Of a stretch of 64,000 nucleotides of DNA, positions 48,987 through 60,295 are shown piece by piece; position 1 is the stretch's first letter; each line of letters opens with the position of its first letter. The notes beneath the pieces are model-generated. The model was not told the origin of the DNA. It was given only the letters and a program-made list of their open reading frames with translations, and did no database searches. The position numbers and the translations under genes were made by a program. The stretch is from Cannabis sativa (taxonomy: Eukaryota > Streptophyta > Magnoliopsida > Rosales > Cannabaceae): positions 30,685,686 through 30,749,685 of the forward strand of contig NC_083604.1 of NCBI RefSeq assembly GCF_029168945.1, in the 5' to 3' direction.

Positions 48987-50258
48987 CTAGACTGGGACCC
49001 AAGACCGTGATCCACATCTACACTCGGGGCTTGGACCTAACCCGTAGTCAGTGTTTGGATCTAGGACCCATACCCGGACACAAACCCAAACCCAGACTCG
49101 GACCCAGACCCAGACCCGTACCCCAAACTTGGGTCCGAGTCCGAGTCTTGGTTTGAGTTCGAGAACTAGAATTTGACTACGACCCAGACCCAAACCTGGA
49201 TTGGGACGCGGACTTACATCAAAACTCGGATCGGGACGCGGGACACGAACGCGAACGGAGACACAGACTTGGACCTTGACCCAAACCAGGATTGGAGACT
49301 CAAACCTAGACCCCGGACCCAAACCTAGATTGGTGATCAAAACCCAAAATTAGAACAACAATTAGGACCCAGGACTGGGACTGGGACCCAAGACCTAACC
49401 CCGGTCTTGATCCCAGACCCGGACCCAGACATGGACACAGATCGGGACCTAAGATTTGAATTGAAATGAGACTGGGACCCAAGATTGGGATCTGAATCTT
49501 GACCAACGACCTGGGGCTTGGAACCAACCCGTAGTCGGTGTTTGGATATTGGAATCATACCAAGACCCGAACTTGGAACCATTTCCAGACCAGGACCTAA
49601 ACCCTGACTCGGACCCGAGACCCGAAATCGGAACAAGAACAAGAATGAGGACCCTGGAATAGGAATTGGACCTTGACCCAAAACTGGGATCGATACAGAC
49701 GCAGAACCGAACACAGACCCAGACCCAGACCGGGATCGATACCAGGACCCAGGCCCAAACCCGGACCCAGACTTGCGCCAAGACTTGTGACTTAGGACCC
49801 GTGACTCGAGACCTGGACCAAAACCTAGACCTGTACAAGAACTCAGATCTAGACCCAAACCTAGACCAAGACCCGGACCAAGACACAGACTGAAACCCGG
49901 ACTCTGACCCAAACCCAGACCTAGACCCGGAACCAATCCTGGACTAGTACTATAACTCGTACTCGAACCCAGGACTGGGACCGGGACTGAGATCAGGACT
50001 GGGATCCAAACCCGGACTAGGACCGAGACCTGAACCTTGAGTAGGACTAGAACTCAGACTGGGACCGGGACTGGGACCTGGGACCGGACCTGGGACCGGG
50101 ACTGGGACCTAGGACCCGATACTCAGACCTGGGACCTGAGAACCGAACCGTGACCTAGACCCAGACCAGGCCAAGAATCGAGACAAGGACCATTACTAAA
50201 CACAGACCGGGACCTACACGCAGACTGGGACCCTAACCAAGACCGGGAACTACACGCA
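48987..50258 (+). repeat. Hexamer satellite tract 6
   Basis: RACCYR polarity with landmarks near 49041 and 49528 and a local polarity flip at about 49127-49180. Collinear with 43920-45120 and 56034-57100. Interrupted on the right by LTR-A. Confidence 0.85.
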
Positions 50259-52148
50259 GATTGGGATTTATGCCCTAAATAAAACTCATTTCAATATAAT
50301 CAGATTTACTTATTAATATAGATCAGAAATAACATTTAATGTTGCATGGTTCACATGATTTATTTCATGATTATATGTACATAATGTATAAATTCATCTG
50401 AAACCCTTTTCACATACTTGATCCTGTTTATTGTGTTGTCAACACATTGGAAAGTAAACATGACTATGTGAATAAAGTTTCCTAGATTTATCAGACATAG
50501 GGTTTTACTGATATGATAATCTACAACAGAGTTTACTTGCATTTGGAGAAATGCTATGTTCTTTCCAGAGCATTGGTTAAAGTAAAGCTCAGGTTGGGTG
50601 CATGGAGTATGCATCGGAAGGGACCGATATTGAACTTTGACTTAGATTTATTAAACTTACCGTAATATCTATTCAAGTCAATATCGCCTAGTTGATCCTA
50701 GATCAAATGATCTTAATCCTGTTATGATTAGGCTCAATCTCAGGAGGCTATTCGTGTTCTCTGATTTGTTAGTTAAGCCTACTTTTAGGTCAGGGTGATA
50801 CGTACATTTTGGGAACACGGTAGTGCAATTGACTTGAGTTGGAGCGCTAACATAAACATGGAATCTATAGCTTCTATCTGGCGAATAGTAAGTAAAGGAT
50901 GATCTCCTTCGAGCTTGACCAAATGAAAATAAATGGTGGAGATCTCATTTCACATAAGCTGAAATATCATTTATACAGGGTTAACTGTTTTAAGGATTAA
51001 ATAAATTGTAGGGTGTAACGGTAATCTAATCCCTTTACATTGTAGATCATTCATATAGAGGATCATTGATAAAATTAGGATTATAACAATGGATAACTAA
51101 TGATGTGTCTATATTGTGGCACATATAGAGGATTCTATATACTGAGAGTGCAATTCTAAGTTCTATATGTGGATTCAACGAAGAATTAATAAGTCAGTGA
51201 ACTTAGATTATAAATTCTTGATCTGCTTATTGGAAGCTCGGTTATATAGACCATGGTCCCCCCACTAGTTGAGATAATATTGCTTGTAAGACTCATATAA
51301 TTGGTTTTGATTAATCAATTATAATTCTCAAATTAGACTATGTCTATTTGTGAATTTTTCACTAAGGGCGAAATTGTAAAGAAAGAGTTTTAGGGGCATA
51401 TTTGTTTATTATGATACTTTGTACGGTTCTATTAATAAATATGATAAATGACAATATTATTTAATAATTATTTATAGTTATTAAATAGTTAGAATTGGCA
51501 TTTAAATGGTTGAATTAGAAAAATTGGCGTTTTTGAGAAAATCAGATGCAGAAAAAATAAAACTGCAAAATTGCAAAAAGTGAGGCCCAAATCCACAAGT
51601 ATAGGGCCGGCCACTTTTGTAGGGTTTTACCTCTGATATTTTCATTATTTTAATGTCAAATAATGCAAACTTAACCCTAGTAGAATGCTATAAATAGATA
51701 GTGAAGGCTTCAGGAAATACACACTAAATTTTCTACTTTTTCCCTCAGAAAAAACTGAGCCTCTCCCTATCTTTGGCCGACCACTCCCTCTCTCTCTTCT
51801 TCCTAAGGATTTCGAAATTCTTAGTGTTAGAGTAGTGCCCACACACAGCAAGTGATACCTCAACCATAGTGAGGAAGATCGTGAAGAAAGACTTTCAGCA
51901 AGAAGGAGTTTCAGCATCAAAGATTCAGAGAAAGAGATCCAGGTTTAGATATTGATAATGCTCTGCTACAGAAAGGAATCAAGGGCTAGATATCTGAACG
52001 GAAGGAGTCATTTAATTCCGCTGCACCCATTGTAAGGTTTACTAAACTTTATATGTGTTTATTTCATCGTTTTAGAAAGTTCATATTTAGGGTGTTAATC
52101 AACATACTTGTGAGTAGATCTAAGATACTGGTAAAATAATTTCCAACA
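50259..52148 (+). repeat. LTR-A, plus orientation, about 1,890 bp (5' LTR)
   Basis: Begins near TTGGGATTTATGCCC and ends TTTCCAACA at 52148, with a PBS two bases beyond. TATA box GCTATAAATAG near 51688. It lacks the 115-bp tandem duplication found in the minus-strand LTRs, so it belongs to a different subfamily. The first two bases have drifted from TG. Confidence 0.87.
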
Positions 52149-52150
52149 AC

Positions 52151-52162
52151 TGGTATCAGAGT
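52151..52162 (+). other. Primer-binding site (tRNA-iMet), one mismatch
   Basis: TGGTATCAGAGT, two bases after the LTR end. It matches the standard TGGTATCAGAGC at 11 of 12 positions. Confidence 0.87.
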
Positions 52163-55100
52163 CATGGTAATTGATTTTCTTGCAAGAAATTTGGATGGTA
52201 TCATGTTGTATTGAGTTATATGATGATTGATTGATGTTTGTGAATTTTCGTGGAAAGTAATTGAATATCTGTTTCTAGAATTATTTTTATTGGATAGTAT
52301 GGAAAAAATTAAGCAAGTTACCTTTTTACAGAACTCAATTCGATTTAATTTGAATTAGTTATGATTTTTTGAAGTTTCGAAAAAAATCAGGAATCAGGCA
52401 ACCACGTGCGCGCGCGGAAATCATGCAAAATCTCCCCTGCGCCGAGGTTCCACGCCCATGCAGTCCCCATGCGCGCGCGGCCGAGTATGCACAGCATACT
52501 GTCCATACAGCTCGCATTTTTTTCATTTTTCTTCGATTTTTCATGCTTTTTTATGGATTTAACTTCCAATTTTTGTGTAGTTCTGTATTTATACATTTAC
52601 TATTTCTAATTCAATTCTAATTATCATAATTAAATTAATTAATATTTTTTAAATTTAATTCATGATATTAGTGTAATTTGAATTTGAAAAATAGTAAATA
52701 TCTATCTTTTTTTGCTTAATTATCTATCTTATTTTTAAATTTGATTATATCTTACCTTATTATTAAATTTAAGGTCAGATATTAATTTTTTTTTAAATAA
52801 TTTGACCTTATTTAAATTTAAAATTAGATAACTATAATCATGATATTTTAAATAGATGTAAGATATTTTGCTAGCTTTTAAATTTTGTTATTTTATTTAT
52901 TTAAATTAAATTATAAAATCTGAGAAAGATATTTATTTATCTTTTTTAATTTTTATTTAATTTTTATTTATAAAATAACATTAATTTTTTAAAAGTAATT
53001 AGCAAATTTTGAAATGATATTTAGGTTAGTTGAAACCTAATTTTTCAAAATTGTAGGTTTAATTTTAAATATTTTTTTTAATTAATTTTGAAAGATATAT
53101 ATATATATTTTAAATATTTTTGAAAAATTAAATATATTTTTTTTATTTATTTAATTATTTTTTTTTCGAAATTTAATTATTTAAAATTAAATAAATCCTA
53201 CATCCAACTATCCAGCTAACCTTGTTGCAGGAGTATGTGTTTTAGCTTGTTTGTAAGTTTTTAAAACCTATTATTGCTTGATTGCAAATAGCCATGGTTA
53301 ACTTGTTGACAGATCCAATGATCTGATTTTAACTCATGGCTCCCTTGGTCAAGTAAATAATTTGTAACATGTATATTTTCACAATCTTCTTTCATCTGTG
53401 TATGACCTAGCAACATGATAGGATCCATCCAAATTGTGTGCCTGTGTGAGCCTATGTGTTTAATTTTATTATAGATGCATATAGGTTGTTGTTGTTAAAT
53501 AAAATATCATAGTTTTTGATAGATTTTATTTAGACCCATTTAGTTTTTTGACCTATTCAATTAATAACAGTTGTTCATTATAAGGTTAAATTCCTCTCTT
53601 TTGGGCCTTGTGTGAGAGTTGGGAGCCATAGAAGTGGGTACGACATACTGAACCCAGCACCCCTTCACATGAACCACCCCAATTGTGAAGGCCCATTTGC
53701 CTAATTTGAATAAGTGTACTAGGTTAATTAAATTAGTTTAACCTAATAAAATTGATTAGCAACATAATTAATTTCATTTATTTTGAAATTAATTTAAGAA
53801 AACCATAGTTTAAAGAATTTTTTATTCTAAGCTAAACTATATGTATTTTCTTGTATTTAATTAAATAAAGAATTATAATCATCTAGATTCTGAAGCTTAA
53901 TTTAAATTTTTCATTAAATATTCCTATTTAAGTTGATATTTAGTTATCTATAACTAATCAGCTTAAATCTGAATATCTTTGGATTTAAAATTTCAAAATT
54001 AAGTTGAGGAATTTTAGGAACTGGTTATTAAGATTCTTTAGATATTTTTTAAGTTGATATTTTTTTAAATATTAACTTAAAATGGAATATTTTCAAATTA
54101 AGTGGTTACAACTTAATTTTGATATTTAATTAAATTTAAATTTGAAAAATATTTAAGTTCTAGATTTTTTCTAATACAACTTAAATTAGATATTTTTTCA
54201 AATTTTGTGGAAAAGATACTTAGTCAAATAAGATATTTTCTAGACAGTTATTTCTAGACTACTTATTATTTCTAATATTAAATAGGAAAATATTATACAT
54301 TGTGAAATTAATTATTTAAATAATTAATTTTGGTACAATTTATTTTGAGTATATTTTTTCCTAGTATTAAACTAGAGATTAATAATTAAGCCTTCTCTAC
54401 ACTTAATTATTTATTTCTTGAATTTAATACATTTAATTAAATTGAAAATTAAATATCTAAATTGATTTTCATCATGGTACTTAAATATTTCTTTTTCATG
54501 ACACTTAATTAAATAGAAAATTATTTTTGGCTGAAATTTATTTTTTCAACTAAATTTAAATAATTTTCAAAATATATATATTTTTTATTTTATTTTATTA
54601 ATCAATTTTCGAAATTGAATTTAATAATGCAAGATGATTTTGAATTTATCTTGAAAAATAGATTAAGTTGTAAATTAATTATTTATTTTAATTAATTTTT
54701 GAACCAACTTAAATCAATGATTTTTTCATTTATTGATTAATTTAAATTAAATGAATTAAAGTATATTATTAGAAATTGAATTAATTAGTCAAAGGAAAAT
54801 CTAGATATGTGATATTTTTGCTTGAAGTATTTATCTAAGTAATTATTATTTAAGTATTTCGAAAAATATAAAGTTTTTATACTTTCTTTTTCAAAATACA
54901 ATAAATATATTCTCATGAAAATTTATTTTGAGTTGCAAATTAATTTAAATTAATACAACTTAAGTAATTTTCTTAATATTTATATATCAAAATTATTACT
55001 AAGATGAAAATAATTCAACTTATTTTAATCACCATCTAAGTATAATTTTATAAATATTAAATTAAATTTTAATTTAGAATTTTAATTCTAAATTCAATAT

Positions 55101-56033
55101 TTAAGGAATATATTATAAATAATAATGAAAATACATTTTAAATAATGAGCTTTATTATTAAGATATTCGATCTCCATTGTTGGTCTTACATCGCGTTTGT
55201 TTTAGTGAGTAATCCTCCCTAATGGAGGAACGTTCATTAGCAATTTCGCACCGTTTAATCTCGAAAGATAAGTAGTTTGTAAGTGTTTTATATTGTATGG
55301 ATCACCCTAATGGTGGCGACCATATTTGACTTGCAAATTATGAAACAATGGTGGAAGTTCATAAGATAGAATCGCCTTGACTCTCGCCTAAACGGGACAA
55401 CGATGAATTCCAATCTTGATCGAATAAAAGGTTGCTAGAATGTTTAACATTTTAGATGAGCTGACGACTCTATTCAATGGATGGTAGCTTTGACTCTCGC
55501 CTAAACGGGACATTGATATCAGCTTGTTGAAAACCTTGGAAATTATTTAGGATTGTATGTTTTAGTATTTTCACTTGTCATTCCTACTTGCTATATGTTT
55601 AATAATTTCTGAATTGTGTATGAATTTATATTGAACCATGTTATTTTCTGTTATTAAGTTGTAGTTTAATTTCGAATCTTCATTGTTGGTCTAACTTGGT
55701 TTGTTTATCTAATGAGATAAATCACCATTAGACATACATAATAGTGTTAGATCTCGAAAGATAAATATTGTATATCGAACATCTAGCTGTTCATCAATTG
55801 ATGACACCTTAGACTAGTATTTTTACGATATGAAATAAGAAGATTGTATAAATAAGATTACTTTGACTCTCGCTAATCGAAGCATCGTTGGATTCTTATT
55901 TATAAACGAAATTATCCTAATTCCTCTTAGCTTATTCATTTCGAATTAGCTCAATAACATATCATTAGCAACGAGCTGCACAGCATGTTTAAAAATCACG
56001 TAATACGCCTATGTTAGTTAGGGTGTTACATAC
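52163..56033 (+). other. LTR-A leader, copy 3; element truncated before gag
   Basis: Diverged counterpart of the minus-strand leaders, up to about 55620. It has the GC-rich island (52395-52510) and long AT-rich stretches. The 20-bp box occurs in reverse complement at 55379-55398 and 55492-55511. From about 55670 to 55900 a second, more diverged version of the 55160-55400 block follows, with a degenerate box near 55865. Satellite resumes at about 56034. Gag and everything after it are absent. No coding frame is supported. Confidence 0.75.
52395..52510 (+). other. GC-rich island in leader copy 3
   Basis: GC-rich stretch with GTGCGCGCGCGG and ATGCGCGCGCGGCC in AT-rich surroundings, 230-350 nt after the PBS. 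Equivalent in position to the islands of the minus-strand copies, with conserved GCGCGC palindromes. Short frames overlapping it are not genes. Confidence 0.5.
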
Positions 56034-59000
56034 CTAGACTCGGACCCAGACCTAGACCTAGACCTAGACCCGTATCCCAGACCTGGGTCCAAGTCTGAGT
56101 CTGGGTTTCAGTTCGGGAACTGGAATTAGACTAGGACCTTAGACCAAGACCCGGATCGAGACGCGGACCCAAATAAAAACTCGGATCGGCACTCAGGACG
56201 CGAACCTGAACCCAGACACGAACATGGACCAAGACCCAGACCCAGGACTCGGACTGAGATTGGAGACTCAGACCTGGACCTAGGACCAGACCTAGATTGT
56301 GGAACCAAACTCAAAATTAAAACCAGAATCGGGACCCAAGATTGGGATTGGGACCCAAGACCCGACCCGGTCTCGGTCCCAGACCCACACCTGAACACGG
56401 ACTGGACCCAGGATCCGAATCGAAACGAGACCGAGACCCAAGATTGGGATGCGGATCTTGACCCACGACCTAGGGTTGGACCCAACCCGTAGTCGGTGTC
56501 TAGATCTTCGAATTGTACTAGGACCCTAACCTAGAACCATTTGTAGACCAGGACCCAAACCCAAACTCGGACCTGAGACCCGTAATCGAAACAAGAAGAA
56601 AAATAAGTACCTTGGAATAGGAATTGGACTTGGACGCAAAACTAGCTCTAGACGCGAACCCGGACCAAGACTTGCGAAAGGACCTGCGACCCAGGAACCG
56701 TGACTCGGGACCTGGACCAGATGCCAGACCCGTACAAGAACCCAAACTCAAACTCAGATCCAGACTCAAACCAAAACCCGAACCAAAACACTGACTGTAA
56801 CCCAGACCCAGACCCACACTCATACCAGAACTCTGACTTGAAACCGGGACTCAGACCCGAACCAAGATTAGGACTGGGACCCAGACCTGGACAAAAACCG
56901 AGACCTGAACTTGGACTAGGACTAGAACCCAGACTAGCACCACGATTGGGAACTGGGAACGGGACCAGGACCCGATACTTGGACCTGGGACCTAAGAACC
57001 AAATCGTGAACCAGACCCAGACCAGGCCATGACTCGAGAGAAGGACTGGTACCGAACAAGGACTGGAACCTGCACTCGGGTGGGACGCTAACCCAGACCG
57101 AGACCTAGCACCCTGACCTGAATTGGGGATCCAAACCCATGACTCAAGACCCAAGACCCAAACCTAGACCCAAACCTGGACCTGAGACCCGAACCAGGAC
57201 CTTAGACATGAGCTAGAACTAGATTAGGATCTATATTTGGACTCTGGACAGGACCCAAGGCTTGAGGCTTGGACCCGACCCATAGTCGGTGTCTAAATCT
57301 GGGAATTGGACCTTAACCCGAACCCGCATCCCGACTCGCAACCGTAACTCAAACTAGACTCAACATGTGGTTGGTGTTTGGATTTGGGACAAAGACTCGG
57401 ACCTGAACCCAAACACGGACCTAGACCCAGACCAGGACTCAAACCCAACCCCACACCCAAACCTTAAATCGTAACCTTAAACCCTAAACCGTAAACCTTA
57501 AACCCTAATCCTAAACTCTTTACACTTATCCCTAAACCCTAACCTCTAAACCTTAAACCCTAAATCCCTAAACACTAAACCCAAAACCCTAAAACCCTAA
57601 ATACCCATACCGAGATCGGAACCCAAGACCCAGAGCCAGACCCAGATCTAGTCCTGAACCTAGACACAAACTCAGGACCTGAACCTGGACCAAAACCTAG
57701 ACCAAAACCCAGACCACAACGTTGTCTGGCACCTAGACCTTCACTGGGAGTGGGACACAGATCGGGACCGCGACCCTAACCCGAACAGGGACTTGGACTC
57801 AAACTAGGAGCTGGGCCCAAACTCAAACCTGAACACGTACTAGGACCTAGACTTAGACCCAAGCTCGGGATCTAAACCTGAACCTGAACTTGGACCTAGG
57901 TCGAGACCTAGATAGGGGACTTGGGCCCCAAACCTGAACCTTGACCAAGACCTGGACCAAGGATCGGGACCTTGATGGGGGACTTTGACAAAAAATTGGG
58001 CCCCAAAACTCGGACCGAGATAAAAAACTAAAACCCTAGACTCGAGACACGGGACCCGACCCTAGATCAAGACTCGGACCTAAACCCAAATTCAAACCAG
58101 AATCAATACTGGGACTTCGACCCGGACCGGGACATGTGACTTGGGACATAAACCAAGACCAGGACCTGGACCCAGACCGGGTCCCAGACCCTGACCCAGA
58201 CCTAGGCAAAAAAACTGGGACCACACCCAGGAACTAACAACTAGACTTAGACATGGGACCCAAAAATTAGACCCACACTAGGACTTGGACCCGAAGTTGG
58301 ACCCGAACCCAGACCAAGACTGGGAACAAAACTTGGACCCGAACCCGAATTTGGACCCAAACTTGAACCAAGACTCGGGACCCAAACCTGAACCTGGACC
58401 AAGACCAAGACCTAGGAACCGGACATAGATAGGGGACCTAGACCAGGGACCTAGGCCCCAGAACCCAGACCCAATCGGAATCCAGGACTCGAACCTGAAC
58501 TAGGACTTGACCTGGACCCGAGAATTTGAAGTCAGACCCAAACCCAGAACCGAAACCTACCCCGGACACAAACTAGGATAGGAACCTGGACACGAACCAG
58601 GATCAAACCCGAACCCAAACCCAAACCCAAAATTGGACCCTTACTTGGGACCTGAACTCAGACACAGACCTAGAATCAGGCCCAAACCTAGACCTAGACC
58701 TGGACCTGAACTCGAACCCAGACTAGGATCGGAACCCAGGACCTAGACCCAGAACTGAACCCAAACTCAGATCGAGAATGGAACATGGGACTCAGACCCA
58801 GACCCGGACCTGGACATGAACCCACACCCGGAGCTTGATCCGGACCTAGACCAAAATCCGAACCTGAACCCAAACTCAGACCAAGACTTGAACCCTGACA
58901 TGAACTCGAATCCAAACTCAAACTCAAAATTGTAACTAGAATTGGAACCGAACTAGGACTAGGACAAGGACCTAAACCCGAACCCGACCCAGATAAAATC

Positions 59001-60295
59001 AAGACAAAGACCCAAACTCGAATCGAGACTAGGACTCAAACCCAAACCTAGACTGGGACCCAATCCCAGACCAGAATTGGGACCTGGACACAGAATCAGG
59101 ATAGGGACCTAGGCAACGGAACTAGGACAGAAACTTAGTACCCGACCCCATACCTGGACATGAACCTAGAACCCAGCTCATGACACGGCACCCAAAATGG
59201 AACCAGACCAGCACTCGAGATTTAGATCTGGATCTATAGCCAGGGCTTGGATCGAACTAATAGTCGGTGTATGGATCTGGGACACAGCCCCAGACCCAAA
59301 TCCAGACCAGCATCCGAACCAAAACTCAGACCTGAACCCAATCCTAGACCCAAACCTGGACCCGAAACCATACCTTGTGACCCGAAATTGGAACCGAAAT
59401 CGGAAGTTGACCTTGACCTAGAAATGGGACCAGAACCAAGACTTGGACCTAGAACTGTAACCGAACCTGGACCTAGACCCAAAACTATAACCAGACCAAG
59501 ACCCAGACTCAAACTTAGACCTAGGCCCAAACCGGGACCCGAACCCAGATCCCCACCCAGACCTGGACTCGGGACCCAAACCCAGACTTAAACTCAGACC
59601 CAAACATGGAACCAGACTCGGGACACACAACCGGGACCAGGACCCGATACTTGGACCTGGAACCCAGGACCATAACAAGACCTAGACCCGTGACAAGGAT
59701 CTAGCTCTTGACTCGGAATCCAGTAAATGGGGCTTAGAACAGACCCGTAGTTGGTGTTTAAATCTGGGACTCAGACTAGGACCCAAACCCAGGCTAGGAA
59801 CCAAACTCGAACCTAGGCCTAGACCCAAGACCGAAAACTAGCACCTAAACAAGAACTGCCAGACCAGGACCGTGTAACAAGACAAGGACCCTGACCAGGT
59901 CCCAGACCCAGACCTAGAACCGAACTCGGACCAAGCCCAAGACCCAAATCGAGACCGAAAGTCAAGCTTAGAGATGGTCGTGTACCTAGATCGGAAATGA
60001 GAATTGGATTAGACCTAAATCTGGGACCTAATCCCAAACACAGACTCAGACCTAGATAGGGATCAAGGTACGAACCTGGACTCAGAGCCAAACCCTGACC
60101 AAGATCGAAACCTGGGACCTAGATCCAGACCCAAACCAAAACCTGGACCCGCACCAAGGACCTGAACTCGGACCTGGACCGAACCCAGACCCAGATCGGG
60201 ATCCACACTTGGACCCAGACCTGGACCTAGACTCGAACAAGGACTCAAACCCCGACCTAGACCCAGACCCAAACTCGAACCCAGACACAAAATCC
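56034..60295 (+). repeat. Hexamer satellite tract 7a (RACCYR)
   Basis: Landmarks near 56486, 57279, 59259 and 59744, a local polarity flip at about 56070-56125, and telomere-like island 3. Segment 59840-60290 is collinear with 43050-43480 and partly with 29440-29760. Ends at a clean polarity switch. Confidence 0.85.
57474..57602 (+). repeat. Telomere-like island 3
   Basis: About 129 bp of CCCTAAA-type heptamers, with interruption TACACTTATC near 57520. It is preceded at 57362 by CATGTGGTTGGTGT, the same context as islands 1 and 2. Confidence 0.85.

Noticed and set aside
52359..52620. Four overlapping ORFs of 61-83 codons around the GC-rich island.
   Set aside because: They arise because the GC-rich stretch lacks stops. 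Frames on both strands are equally open and none is kept in the minus-strand leaders.
10519..57602. Telomere-like repeats as a real chromosome end.
   Set aside because: Each island is under 140 bp, imperfect, internal, and followed by more of the same satellite. They are interstitial copies.
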